This document shows, in pieces, positions 45,057-54,024 of a DNA stretch of 64,000 bases. Below the pieces are notes generated by a model, which was not told the DNA's origin, did not search any database, and worked only from the letters and a program-made list of their open reading frames with translations. Position 1 is the first letter of the stretch. Each line of letters opens with the position of its first letter. The position numbers were made by a program, and so were the translations under genes. This DNA is from Nocardioides potassii (lineage in GTDB: Bacteria; Actinomycetota; Actinomycetes; Propionibacteriales; Nocardioidaceae), in the NCBI RefSeq assembly GCF_021648885.1, contig NZ_JAKJHZ010000011.1:159620-223619 (forward strand), written 5' to 3'.

Positions 45057-46526
45057 CTAGTCGACCGGCAGGTCCGCCTGGACCCGCGTGCCTCGCGTGC
45101 CGGGACCGATCTCGAGGACGCCCCCCAGCTCGGACTCCACGAGCGTGCGCACGATCGACAGGCCCAGCTGGGTCGAGGAGTCGAGGTCGAAGTCCTCGGG
45201 CAGCCCGCGTCCGTCGTCCTCCACGACGACGTGCAGGCGCCCGACGATCCGGCGCGCAGTGAGCACCACGCGGCCGCTGGTTCCGTCGGGCAGCCCCGCG
45301 TAGCCGTGCTCGACGGCGTTCTGGAGGACCTCGGTCAGCACCATCGCGAGCGGTGTGGCCGCCTCGGACGGCAGCTTGCCGAAGGAACCCTCGCGCACCA
45401 CGCGGACCGGCACCTCGACGCCGCTCACGTCGACGACCATCGCGCCGAGGCGGTCGGCGATGTCGTCGAAGTCCACGGTCTCCTCGACCGCGTGGCTCAG
45501 CGTCTCGTGCACGATCGCGATCGAGCCCACCCGGCGCACCGCCTCCTCGAGCGCCGACTTGGCGTCCTCGGCGTCCGTACGGCGTGCCTGCAGGCGCAGC
45601 AGCGCGGCCACCGTCTGCAGGTTGTTCTTCACGCGGTGGTGGATCTCGCGGATCGTGACGTCCTTCGTCACCAGCTCGCGGTCGCGGCTGCGGAGCTCGG
45701 TGACGTCGCGCACGAGCAGCAGCGCACCACTGCGGTCGCCCTGCGGGCGGAGCGGGATGCTGCGCACGATCAGCGTCACGTCGTCGGTGCCGACCTCGGT
45801 GGCGCGGCCGTCGCGTCCGCCGAGCACGGCGCTGAGGGTCTCCTCGTCGGGGCGCCGCCGGGCGGGCACCAGCTCACGGGTGAGCTCGGTCAGCACGAGC
45901 CCCGCGAGGTCGCCGTGGAGGCCCAGCCGCCGGTAGGCCGAGAGCCCGTTGGGGCTGGCGTAGACGACCCGGCCGGCCGGGTCGAGCCGCACGAACCCGT
46001 CCCCCACCCGCGGTGAGTCCGCGTGGTCGCTGCGCTGCCCCGGCAGCGGGAAGTGGCCCGAGGCGATCATCTGGGTCAGCTCGGCGGCCGTCTGGAGATA
46101 GCTGAGCTCGAGCCGGCTGGGAGTGCGTACGCCGAGCAGGTTGGTGTTGCGGGCGATGGTGGCGATCACGCGACCCGCGCGCCGCACCGGGATGACCTCG
46201 ACCCGCACCGGCACGTCGTCCCGCCACTCGGGGTCGCCCTCCCGCACCAGCCGGCCGGTTCCGAAGGCCTCGTCCAGCATCCGCCGGCGACCCGCCGGGA
46301 TGAACGTGCCCAGGACGTCGTCGACGAGCGCGGTCGGGCCGGTCGTGGGCCGCATCTGGCCGCCGGCCCAGTAGCCCTTCCCCTCCCGGTCGGGCAGCCA
46401 CAGCACGAGGTCCGCGAAGGACAGGTCGGCCAGGATCTGCCAGTCCGCCATCAGCAGCTGGAGCCACGCGACGTCGTCCTCGACGAGGTCGGTGTGGGCT
46501 CGCACGAGCTCGTGGAGGGACGGCAC
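45057..46526 (-). CDS. pdtaS: PdtaS-like cytosolic sensor histidine kinase
   Basis: Soluble kinase of 489 residues with GAF domain (about 15-150), PAS domain (about 175-290; GDGFVRLDPAGRVVYASPNGLSAYRRLG), HisKA_2 dimerisation helix (EIHHRVKNNLQTVAALLRLQARR, phospho-His in the H-H pair) and HATPase (VLTEVLQNAVEHGYAG, VEDDGRGLP). It closely follows mycobacterial PdtaS (Rv3220c), whose partner PdtaR is an RNA-binding ANTAR antiterminator encoded elsewhere; none is visible here. GTG 46526 has TAGGCT exactly 6 nt upstream (leaderless). It is convergent with whiB1. Confidence 0.92.
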   Translation of the reverse strand: MPSLHELVRAHTDLVEDDVAWLQLLMADWQILADLSFADLVLWLPDREGKGYWAGGQMRPTTGPTALVDDVLGTFIPAGRRRMLDEAFGTGRLVREGDPEWRDDVPVRVEVIPVRRAGRVIATIARNTNLLGVRTPSRLELSYLQTAAELTQMIASGHFPLPGQRSDHADSPRVGDGFVRLDPAGRVVYASPNGLSAYRRLGLHGDLAGLVLTELTRELVPARRRPDEETLSAVLGGRDGRATEVGTDDVTLIVRSIPLRPQGDRSGALLLVRDVTELRSRDRELVTKDVTIREIHHRVKNNLQTVAALLRLQARRTDAEDAKSALEEAVRRVGSIAIVHETLSHAVEETVDFDDIADRLGAMVVDVSGVEVPVRVVREGSFGKLPSEAATPLAMVLTEVLQNAVEHGYAGLPDGTSGRVVLTARRIVGRLHVVVEDDGRGLPEDFDLDSSTQLGLSIVRTLVESELGGVLEIGPGTRGTRVQADLPVD

Positions 46527-46581
46527 CGGGCCAGCCTAGGTCGGTTGGGCGGTGGTTCGGACCGGTGGCAGGATGGCGGGC

Positions 46582-47439
46582 ATGTCGACGGGGTACTGGG
46601 ACCAGGTGCAGGCCGCCGACTTCGAGGTCCCGGCCGACCGCCCGCTCGACGACCTGACCGCCGAGCTCACCACGATGCTGGGCTCGACCCAGCCGGAGGT
46701 GCGCGACGGCACTGCCTACCCCGCGCTGGCGACCTGGATCGACCGTGGCGTCTACGACGACCTGCTCGCCGGGCTCGGCGACGGCATGGTCGCCGGCCTG
46801 TCGGTGGGGCTGGGCGAGGCGGGCACCGACACCGTGTTCCGGCGCAGCTTCAGCGCACTGATCGTCGGTGAGTGCCTCGAGCGGGACAACGCGCACCACC
46901 TGCTGCCCGTCGACAAGATCCTCGACTGGGGCGACCGCCTGGCGGTCTGGTTCCTCACCGAGAAGGACACCCGCGGCTTCGTCCCCGACAAGGGCTGGGC
47001 GCACGCGATCGCCCACGGCGCCGACGCGATCGGTGCGCTCGGCGATTCGCCGCACCTCGGCGCGGCCGAGCACCAGGCGCTCCTCGACGTGCTCGCCGAG
47101 CGCCTGGTCCAGCAGCCCGTCGACGAGCCCCTCGCTGCTGGTGAGCCGGACCGGATGGCGCACGCCGCGATGCGCGTCCTGCGCCGCGGCACGCTCGGCG
47201 TGGACGTCCTCGAGCCGTGGGTGCACCGCCTCGGCGCGGCCGCCGACCCGTTCGGCGGCCCGGTGGACCACGACCCGTTCGCAGCGACCGCGGCACCGCA
47301 GGCCTTCCTGCGCGCGCTCTTCCTCCAGCTCTCGCTCGCCGCCGAGCCGCCCGAGGTCCGCTCCGACCTGCTGCTCGTCGTGATCGAGGCGCTGCGGCTG
47401 ACCAACGCCCCCTTCCTCCGGGCGCGTACCAGCGAGTAG
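46582..47439 (+). CDS. DUF2785-family protein, function unknown
   Basis: Helical protein of 285 residues. Conserved-looking pieces are PALATWIDRGVYDDLLAGLGDGMVAGL, RRSFSALIVGECLERDN and the DKGWAHAIAHGADAIGAL motif, matching the DUF2785 family. The His pair in WAHAIAHGAD could bind metal, which is a guess. I chose ATG 46582; a CAGGAT box 7 nt upstream suggests a leaderless start. It lies 20 bp before the ThDP enzyme gene. Confidence 0.68.
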   Translation: MSTGYWDQVQAADFEVPADRPLDDLTAELTTMLGSTQPEVRDGTAYPALATWIDRGVYDDLLAGLGDGMVAGLSVGLGEAGTDTVFRRSFSALIVGECLERDNAHHLLPVDKILDWGDRLAVWFLTEKDTRGFVPDKGWAHAIAHGADAIGALGDSPHLGAAEHQALLDVLAERLVQQPVDEPLAAGEPDRMAHAAMRVLRRGTLGVDVLEPWVHRLGAAADPFGGPVDHDPFAATAAPQAFLRALFLQLSLAAEPPEVRSDLLLVVIEALRLTNAPFLRARTSE

Positions 47440-47459
47440 CCGCCCGCTAGCCTCTGCTC

Positions 47460-49148
47460 ATGAGCGAGCAGAGCGAGACCAGCGAGATCTCGGGCCACAG
47501 CGGCGAGCTGGCCGTGCACGTCGCCCGCGCCCACGGCGTGGAGACCATGTTCACGCTCTCCGGTGCCCACGTGTTCCCGATGTACGACGGCGCGGTCAAG
47601 GCGCAGCAGGCCGGGGTCGAGCCGCCGATGCGGCTGCTCGACGTGCGCCACGAGCAGACCGCCGCGTTCGCCGCCGAGGCCACGGGCAAGCTCACCCGCG
47701 TGCCCGGCCTCGCGGTGCTCACGGCAGGCCCGGGCGTCACCAACGGCATCAGCGCGATCGCGCAGGCGCAGTTCGCCGGCTCGCCGATGGTCGTCGTCGG
47801 TGGCCGCGCCCCGCAGAACCGGTGGGGCACCGGCTCGCTGCAGGAGCTCGACCAGCCGCCGATCATCGCGCCGGTCGCCAAGGCGGCGAGGACGCTGATG
47901 ACCGCCGGCGACGTGGCCGCCGGCATGGACGAGGCCTTCACGCTCGCCCGTTCCAGCCACCGCGGCCCGGTCTTCGTCGACGTGCCGATGGACGCCTTCT
48001 TCGACTCCTCGACCGGCGTCGTCGGCTCCGGGGACGGCACCCGTGTCGAGCCCGACGCCGACGCGATCGGTGCGATCGCCCGCCTGCTCGCCGAGGCGAA
48101 GCGCCCCGTGCTGATCCTCGGGACCGACGTCTGGGCCGACCACGCTGAGGCCGCCGCGCTCCGTCTCGTCGAGGACCTCGGCATCCCGACGCTCACCAAC
48201 GGCATGGGCCGTGGCGTCATCCCCGGCGGGCACCCCTCGCTCGTGACCAAGGCCCGCGGGGCCGCACTGTCGGGTGCCGACCTGGTGGTCGTGGTCGGCA
48301 CGCCGCTCGACTTCCGGCTGGGCTACGGCCAGTTCGGCGGGCCGGACAAGAACCCGGACGGCGCCTACGCCCGGGTCGTCCACATCGCCGACTCCCCCGG
48401 CCAGGTCTCGGGCCACGCCGAGCTGGCGGCCTCGGTCGCGGGCGACCTGACCACGGTGCTCGACGGGCTCCAGGCCGCGATCGAGCGGGGGGACAAGCCC
48501 GACTGGACCGACTGGGCCGGCGACCTGCGCGACCAGGTCAGGGCCGCCGCCGAGCGCGACGCGCAGCTGCTCACGGCCGAGGCCGACCCGATCCACCCGG
48601 CCCGGATCTACGGCGAGCTGGTCCCGCGTCTGGCCGACGACTCGGTCGTGATCGGCGACGGCGGCGACTTCGTGTCGTTCGCCGGCAAGTACGTCGAGCC
48701 GAAGCGTCCGGGTGGCTGGCTCGACCCCGGCCCCTACGGCTGCCTCGGCGCCGGTCTCGGTGCCGCAATCGCGGCCCGCATCGCCCGACCCGACGCGCAG
48801 GTCACGCTGCTGCTCGGCGACGGCGCGGCCGGCTTCTCGCTGATGGACGTCGACACCCTCGTGCGCCACGACCTGCCGGTCGTCATGGTGATGGGCAACA
48901 ACTCCGCGTGGGGCCTCGAGAAGGGTCCGATGCAGATGCTCTACGGCTACGACGTCGTCGCCGACCTCGCCCAGCGCACGCCGTACGACGAGGTGGTCCG
49001 GGCGCTCGGGGGCGCCGGCGAGACCGTCACCGACCCGAAGCAGATCGGCCCCGCGCTCGACCGCGCGTACGCCTCGGGCGTGCCCTACCTCGTCAACGTC
49101 ATCACCGACGTCGAGGCCGCCTACCCGCGCAACACCTTCGGCATCTGA
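47460..49148 (+). CDS. Acetolactate-synthase-like ThDP enzyme (IlvG-like)
   Basis: ThDP-dependent enzyme of 562 residues. The N-terminal pyrimidine domain has the catalytic Glu in LLDVRHEQTAAFAAEATGK, with TAGPGVTNGISAIAQAQ following. The central domain is FAD/ADP-binding-like (LILGTDVWAD). The C-terminal domain has the cofactor motif LLLGDGAAGFSLMDVDTLVRHDLPVVMVMGNNSAWGLEKGPM. It resembles mycobacterial Rv1820 (ilvG), whose role is unsettled; 2-hydroxyacyl-CoA lyase or oxalyl-CoA decarboxylase chemistry is possible. No small regulatory subunit (ilvN) is present. TAGCCT lies 6 nt before the ATG. Confidence 0.82.
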   Translation: MSEQSETSEISGHSGELAVHVARAHGVETMFTLSGAHVFPMYDGAVKAQQAGVEPPMRLLDVRHEQTAAFAAEATGKLTRVPGLAVLTAGPGVTNGISAIAQAQFAGSPMVVVGGRAPQNRWGTGSLQELDQPPIIAPVAKAARTLMTAGDVAAGMDEAFTLARSSHRGPVFVDVPMDAFFDSSTGVVGSGDGTRVEPDADAIGAIARLLAEAKRPVLILGTDVWADHAEAAALRLVEDLGIPTLTNGMGRGVIPGGHPSLVTKARGAALSGADLVVVVGTPLDFRLGYGQFGGPDKNPDGAYARVVHIADSPGQVSGHAELAASVAGDLTTVLDGLQAAIERGDKPDWTDWAGDLRDQVRAAAERDAQLLTAEADPIHPARIYGELVPRLADDSVVIGDGGDFVSFAGKYVEPKRPGGWLDPGPYGCLGAGLGAAIAARIARPDAQVTLLLGDGAAGFSLMDVDTLVRHDLPVVMVMGNNSAWGLEKGPMQMLYGYDVVADLAQRTPYDEVVRALGGAGETVTDPKQIGPALDRAYASGVPYLVNVITDVEAAYPRNTFGI

Positions 49149-49158
49149 GGCTTGCGGG

Positions 49159-49647
49159 GTGACCGGGGTGGAGGTCCGCCGGATCCGGCCCGAGGAGCTC
49201 GAGCGTGCCGGCGACGTGTGCGTCGCGGCGTACGACCCTCTGCTCACCGGCGCCGAGGACGACTACCGCGACCGGCTGCGCGACGTCGCCACCCGTGACG
49301 CCCAGGCCGAGGTGTGGGTGGCGGTGGTCCACGACGAGCTGGTCGGTGTCGTGACCTACTGCCCGCCCGGCTCGCCGTGGCGTGAGATCGGGCGCGACGA
49401 CGAGGGCGAGTTCCGGATGCTCGCCGTCGACCCGACCGCGCAGGGCAGCGGCGCCGGCACGGCCCTCGCCCGGCTCTGCGAGGAGCGCGCCCGCGAGCAC
49501 GGCGCCACTGGAATGGCGCTGTCGTCCCTGGCGACGATGACGACCGCGCACCGGATCTACGGCCGGCTCGGCTACGAGCGTGAACCGGGTCGCGACTGGT
49601 CGCCTGTTGCCGGGGTCGACCTGCTGGCGTTCAGCAAGAGGCTCTGA
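49159..49647 (+). CDS. GNAT-family N-acetyltransferase
   Basis: Protein of 162 residues. GNAT core: AVVHDELVGVVTYCPPG, then FRMLAVDPTAQGSGAGTALARLCEERA (acetyl-CoA loop QGSGAG) and TTAHRIYGRLGYEREPGRD. The start is GTG 49159, 10 bp after the ThDP enzyme, so the genes are probably co-transcribed. The acceptor substrate is unknown. The stop lies 4 bp from the convergent FG-GAP-type gene. Confidence 0.82.
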   Translation: MTGVEVRRIRPEELERAGDVCVAAYDPLLTGAEDDYRDRLRDVATRDAQAEVWVAVVHDELVGVVTYCPPGSPWREIGRDDEGEFRMLAVDPTAQGSGAGTALARLCEERAREHGATGMALSSLATMTTAHRIYGRLGYEREPGRDWSPVAGVDLLAFSKRL

Positions 49648-49651
49648 GACC

Positions 49652-51079
49652 TCAGCAGCGGGCGACGCTCGAGGGGTCGGTGACGTCCGCGAAGCACACC
49701 CGTCCTGTGGGGAGCGCGGCGATGTCCGTCCCTCCGACCCGGGCCCACTGCCACGAGTCCCACGACCCGTCCTCCGCCTCGACCACCGTCACGACGGCGC
49801 CCGCCTTCGTCAGCCACGTGCGGTACGCCCGACCGTCGGAGTCCGAGCCGGTGCCCAGCGGGACGTCACCCACCGGGCGCAGGGCGACCAGACCGGCCAG
49901 GTCGGCGGTCTGCGCGACCACCTCGGCGACCGCGGGATCCGCCGCCGAGGCGACGTAGACCGACGCGGCGTCGAAGCCGACCAGGTAGGTGGGGCTGACC
50001 GTGCTCACCCGCGGGTCCGGCGCGCTGAGGGCGTAGACCAGTCCGTCGGCTCCGGGGCCGTCGACCACCAGGGTGCCGCCGCTGCCGTCGTCCTCGACCC
50101 GGGCGCGGTAGCCGAGGCCGCCGTCGTCCAGCGCGACCTCCCCGCCGATCCCGATGGTGTCCGTCGCGGCGGGCTGCACGGCGGGGAGCGAGTCCGCCTG
50201 GTCACCGTCGCAGTCGTGCCTGCCCTCGACCGTGGAGTCCTCGGCGCAGCCCTGGTCGGTGGGCCGGAGCACCCCGTCGTCGCCCAGCTCCCAGCGCCAC
50301 GTGTCGAGCACGATGCTCTCCGGGCGCAGCAGGGTCATGTTGCCGCGGGCGAACGCGTTCACCGAGCGGCTGGACCAGACCTGGCCGCCCTTGATCCACC
50401 AGTCCTGCTCGTGCACCAGGTCGTAAAACTCGGTCTGGCTGCCGGGCACCGCGACGTCACCGGACTGCAGGAGGTCGGGGTCCGCCGCCAGCATCTCGAC
50501 CAGCAGGCCGTCGCGGAGGTCGAACACCAAGGGGTGCCCGGCACCACCGACGGCCGCGAGGTCCTCCCACGGCAGGACGAGCTCCTCGTCGCCGTCGCCG
50601 TCCGCGTCGATCGCGCCCCGCGCGGTCACGCCGATGGTGCTGGTCAGCTCGGCGATGCCCCACGACTCCTCGCCGGTCGAGCTCAGGGTGGTCTGGAGGC
50701 GGACCCGACCGGCGTAGTCGTCGGTCTTCTCCGAGAGGAACTGCACCTTCTCCCGCACGCCGTCTCCGTCGAGGTCGACACGCGCGGGCCTCGACAGGTC
50801 GTCGGCCTTCCAGTCCCGCCCGACATCCGCGGGCATCTCCAGCGTCGGGCCGTCGGGCTGCGGCGCGATCCGGTCCGAGCGCTCGCGGCCGCCGACGCCC
50901 TGGACGACGATCCCCAGCACGAGGAGGACCGCAGCCGCGGTGGCGAGCAGCACCCACGGCGACTGCCAGCGTGGGCGGAGCGGCACGACCGTGGCCAGCG
51001 GGGTCAGGTCCTCGTGGCGGACGAGGTCGGCACGCGCGGCCAGTGCGTCGCGTAGGCGTGCCTCGATGTCGGTGCTCAT
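49652..51079 (-). CDS. Membrane-anchored FG-GAP/VCBS-like protein, probable anti-sigma partner
   Basis: Protein of 475 residues from ATG 51079. A cytoplasmic N-terminus (MSTDIEARLRDALAARADLVRHEDLTPLA) precedes one membrane helix (about 41-62), then an extracytoplasmic domain with calcium-loop motifs LDGDGVREKV and DADGDGDEELVLP as in FG-GAP repeats, two cysteines around HDCDGDQ, and a beta-rich C-terminus. The ATG overlaps the SigE-family sigma stop (ATGA). That layout is typical of a sigma factor with a membrane partner, so a sensing or anti-sigma role is inferred. No zinc-finger anti-sigma motif is seen. Confidence 0.72.
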   Translation of the reverse strand: MSTDIEARLRDALAARADLVRHEDLTPLATVVPLRPRWQSPWVLLATAAAVLLVLGIVVQGVGGRERSDRIAPQPDGPTLEMPADVGRDWKADDLSRPARVDLDGDGVREKVQFLSEKTDDYAGRVRLQTTLSSTGEESWGIAELTSTIGVTARGAIDADGDGDEELVLPWEDLAAVGGAGHPLVFDLRDGLLVEMLAADPDLLQSGDVAVPGSQTEFYDLVHEQDWWIKGGQVWSSRSVNAFARGNMTLLRPESIVLDTWRWELGDDGVLRPTDQGCAEDSTVEGRHDCDGDQADSLPAVQPAATDTIGIGGEVALDDGGLGYRARVEDDGSGGTLVVDGPGADGLVYALSAPDPRVSTVSPTYLVGFDAASVYVASAADPAVAEVVAQTADLAGLVALRPVGDVPLGTGSDSDGRAYRTWLTKAGAVVTVVEAEDGSWDSWQWARVGGTDIAALPTGRVCFADVTDPSSVARC

Positions 51080-51627
51080 CGCTGCTCCTTCCCCGAGGTC
51101 GTCGTCATGATCTTCTCCAGGGCCGCCAGCGCGCGGCTCGCCGTGGACTTCACGGTCCCCTGGCTGATCCCCAGGGCGGCGGCGATCTCCGCCTCGCTGA
51201 GGTTCGACCAGTAGCGCAGCACCAGCACCTCGCGCTGCCGCGGCGCGAGGGCGTGCAGCGCTACGAAGACCTCGCGGTGCTCCTCGGCCAGCACCGCGGT
51301 GTCCTCCGGGGTGGGTGGCGGCAGGGCGTGGGGTGGCGAGTACGCCCTCGCCGTACGGCGTCGGCGCAGGGCCGAGCGCGACGCGTTGACCACCGACACG
51401 CGCAGGTAGGCCAGCGCCTTCGACGGGTCCTTGATCGCCCCGGGCCGGCGCGCGAGCGCGGCGAAGGCGTCCTGGACGACGTCCTCCGCCGAGGCGATGT
51501 CGTCGACGAGCAGGACGGCCAGCCGGACGAGCGAGAGCCGGTGCGCGGCATAGAGCTCGGTGATGTCCACTGCCGGCTGCATGCCCGCGCTCGCCTCCCG
51601 CCCGATCGACCTCGTCCCCGTGTCCAC
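51076..51627 (-). CDS. SigE-family ECF RNA polymerase sigma factor
   Basis: Extracytoplasmic-function sigma factor of 183 residues. Region 2 is ELYAAHRLSLVRLAVLLVDDIASAEDVVQDAFAALARRP. A Pro-rich linker (SPPHALPPPTPED) leads to region 4, HALAPRQREVLVLRYWSNLSEAEIAAALGISQGTVKSTASRALAALEK. It resembles the actinobacterial SigE/SigL-like ECF group. The start is GTG 51627; ATG 51582 is an alternative. An AAC-N16-CGT pattern upstream resembles an ECF promoter and would allow autoregulation. It overlaps the membrane-partner gene. Confidence 0.88.
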   Translation of the reverse strand: MDTGTRSIGREASAGMQPAVDITELYAAHRLSLVRLAVLLVDDIASAEDVVQDAFAALARRPGAIKDPSKALAYLRVSVVNASRSALRRRRTARAYSPPHALPPPTPEDTAVLAEEHREVFVALHALAPRQREVLVLRYWSNLSEAEIAAALGISQGTVKSTASRALAALEKIMTTTSGKEQR

Positions 51628-51635
51628 GTCTGGTA

Positions 51636-51658
51636 GACGCCTGCCCGTCGCTCAGGTT
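51636..51658 (-). promoter_or_regulatory. Possible ECF-type autoregulated promoter
   Basis: On the minus strand AAC (-35 core, in GCAACCTGAG) and CGT (-10 core, in GGCGTCTACC) are 16 nt apart, the spacing typical of ECF sigma promoters. It lies just before the sigma factor start at 51627. Such short motifs occur by chance in GC-rich DNA. Confidence 0.35.
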
Positions 51659-51713
51659 GCCTGATCGACCGGACCAGTTGCGGGACGCGAGCAGGGCGGG
51701 CGACGGACGGCCG

Positions 51714-52955
51714 TCACACGCCGTGCCAGGCGCCCAGCCACGACGCGAGGGTGACCTCCTCGGTCCACGGACGCAGCGTCGTGTCGAGCGGTCCGCCGGA
51801 GGGGGCGAGGTCGGGTCGGTCCCACCGGGCCGCGCGGCGCAGCAGCCGCAGGTCCTCGAGCACGGCCCGGCCCCCCGCGGCCTCGCGGCTGCCGACCTCC
51901 CCGTCGAGGCCCTCGACCAGCTCGGTCCACGCGATGCGGTCGCCGTACAAGCCGCTCCGCACGTCCAGGTGGACACGCACGGTCGCGGGCAGCGGGTCGT
52001 CGGCCTTCACGACGCGTGGGTCCTCGCCGGCGAGGAGGCGGTGCTCCTCGCCGAGCCGGACGACGGCGCGCGGCAGCGCCGCCAGGAGCGAGTCGAGGGT
52101 CACCACGGCCTCGGCCGGCGCGAGGGAGGACGCGAGCGTGACGGCCAGGTCGGCCGGGCCGCGGAGCAGCCCGCGCCACGTCGTGCCGGCCGCGGAGGTC
52201 GTGTCCGCGACGGCCATCGTCTCGTGCAGCTTGGCGGACGGGTCCGGGGCGCGCAGCCCGGCGTCCGGGCCGTCGTGCCACGCGACGGCGTCCGCCCGAT
52301 GGGCGAGCAACCCGCCGGCCGTCCAGGACCGGTGCGCGAGCTCCCAGTCCTCGCCACCATAGGCGCGGAAGGACTCGTCGAACCCGCCGATCTCGTCGTA
52401 CCACCACCGCGTGCAGGCAAGCACGGCGCTGATGACGAACCGGTGACCGGTCGCGTCGGCGTCCAGCAGGTCGCGGGTCTCGGCGTACGCCCTCCTCAAC
52501 CACTCCGGCTCCGGCAGCTCCTCCCCCGTCCCGGAGAGGTCGGCGTGGCGCCGACGCCCGACGACGAGCGTCTCGGGCAGCGACTCGGGCAGCGCGACCA
52601 TCCGCTCGACGAAGTCCGGCTCCGGCGTCGTGTCGGCGTCGAGGAGCACGAGCACGTCGCCGGTGCTGGCGGCCACGCCGAGGTTGCGCACCGCGGCCGC
52701 CCGGAAGCCGTCGTCCTCCTGGCGCACGAGACGGACGCCGTCCGGCACGCGCGGGGGCTTCCGCGACCCGTCGTCGGCGACGACGACCTCGTCGGGCGGC
52801 CGGGTCTGTCGCTGCAGTGCTGCGAGGGTCCGGTCGAGCTGCTCCTGCTGCTCGTAGTGGGCGACGACGACCGAGACCGTGCGGCGTGGTGCGTCCGAGG
52901 GCGCGAGGTCCCACCGGTTGCTGCGGACGCTCGTGCCGAAGGGCGGCGCCGTCAT
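51714..52955 (-). CDS. Family 2 glycosyltransferase
   Basis: GT-A fold glycosyltransferase of 413 residues: VSVVVAHYEQQEQLDRTLAALQRQTRPPDEVVVADDGS (residues 27-64), FRAAAVRNLGVAASTGDVLVLLDADTTPEPDF with the metal-binding DAD near 105, then GGFDESFRAYGGEDWELAHRSW with the ED base motif. The C-terminal 200 residues (LASSLAPAEAVVTLDSLLAALPRAVV) are unassigned. The start ATG 52955 overlaps the second glycosyltransferase stop (ATGA). The nucleotide sugar and acceptor are unknown; a surface or secondary glycan is likely. Confidence 0.88.
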   Translation of the reverse strand: MTAPPFGTSVRSNRWDLAPSDAPRRTVSVVVAHYEQQEQLDRTLAALQRQTRPPDEVVVADDGSRKPPRVPDGVRLVRQEDDGFRAAAVRNLGVAASTGDVLVLLDADTTPEPDFVERMVALPESLPETLVVGRRRHADLSGTGEELPEPEWLRRAYAETRDLLDADATGHRFVISAVLACTRWWYDEIGGFDESFRAYGGEDWELAHRSWTAGGLLAHRADAVAWHDGPDAGLRAPDPSAKLHETMAVADTTSAAGTTWRGLLRGPADLAVTLASSLAPAEAVVTLDSLLAALPRAVVRLGEEHRLLAGEDPRVVKADDPLPATVRVHLDVRSGLYGDRIAWTELVEGLDGEVGSREAAGGRAVLEDLRLLRRAARWDRPDLAPSGGPLDTTLRPWTEEVTLASWLGAWHGV

Positions 52956-53947
52956 CCGGCCACCGACGCCCACCACGAGCGGTAGGCCGCGGCGGTGTCC
53001 TCGAGCCGCGGTCCGAGGTCGGTCCCCGGCTCGATCCAGGTCGACCCGGGTGAGCGGAGCGCCTCCTCGAGCCGCGGCACCAGTGTCGAGTCGTCGAAGA
53101 GGGTGAGCGTGCCGGGGCGCAGCGCCGCCATCTCCCGGGCGTACGCCCCGTCCCGCACCAGCGGCCTGCGGCCGGCCGCGATCCACGAGTTCACGCTCCC
53201 CGACGCCGACACGTTGCGGTGTGCGGCCACCGGTACGCCGACCCGGCGCAGCGCGTCGCCCACCTCGTCCTCCGGAACACGGCCGGCCACCTCGACCGGC
53301 ACGCCGCGCTCCCGGCTGGTCCGCAGGAGCTCGTCGATCTCGTCGTCGTGGTTCTTCGCGGCGTCGCCGAGCACGCGCACCGAGACCGGGTGGCCGGCGC
53401 GGCGCAGTGCCGCGGCCGCGCGGGCGACCTGGCGGTGGCCCTTGCCGGGGTAGATGAAGCCGAAGACGCCGAGGACGTGGGGATCCGTGTCCGCGCGCAC
53501 CCCGGTCGTGCCCTGGATCGGCAGCGGGATCACCGTCCCGTGGGCGTCCGCGATGCTCCAGCGGTTGATCAGCGCGTGCTCGTGCCACGAGTTGGTGGCC
53601 CACGCGTGGCTGGCCCGCACGATGCGCGCATATGCCGCCGTACGCGCGTGGAAGCGGGGGCCGTCCGTCGGCTGCGGCACATCGTGCAAGGTCACCGTCA
53701 GCCGCACCCGCCTCGCGAGCTCCTCCACGAGGTCGGCCGCAGCCGTGGGATCAGGCGAGATCAGCCGGTCGGTCACGTGCAGGTGCGTGTGATCGCCCTC
53801 GTCGAGCCGCCTGGCGTCACGGACGACGAGCGCGCCCGCGGCTCCCGCCACCTCCCCGGCGTAGCGCGTGACGCCGTGCGTGTCGGGCCCGATCAGCAGG
53901 TGGTGCGGCACCTGCGTCGTCGTACGCGGTCGGGGGGAGGTCGTCAC
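52952..53947 (-). CDS. Glycosyltransferase, GT-B type (group 1/GT4-like)
   Basis: Protein of 331 residues from GTG 53947. The N-terminal half has LIGPDTHGVTRYAGEVAG and TLHDVPQP; the C-terminal half has VLGVFGFIYPGKGHRQVARAAAALRRAGHPVSVRVLGDA and VPVAAHRNVSASGSVNSWIAAGRRPLV, the GT-B donor-site pattern. The usual EX7E motif is not clear, since the second half is short. It is coupled to the GT2 gene downstream, so both probably build the same glycan. Confidence 0.75.
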   Translation of the reverse strand: MTTSPRPRTTTQVPHHLLIGPDTHGVTRYAGEVAGAAGALVVRDARRLDEGDHTHLHVTDRLISPDPTAAADLVEELARRVRLTVTLHDVPQPTDGPRFHARTAAYARIVRASHAWATNSWHEHALINRWSIADAHGTVIPLPIQGTTGVRADTDPHVLGVFGFIYPGKGHRQVARAAAALRRAGHPVSVRVLGDAAKNHDDEIDELLRTSRERGVPVEVAGRVPEDEVGDALRRVGVPVAAHRNVSASGSVNSWIAAGRRPLVRDGAYAREMAALRPGTLTLFDDSTLVPRLEEALRSPGSTWIEPGTDLGPRLEDTAAAYRSWWASVAG

Positions 53948-54024
53948 CTCAGCATCTTGACCGTCCAACCTTTGGCGAGGCCTCATCCGAAGGTGGGCAG
54001 TACGTCCTGTGGAAGGCTGCCGGC

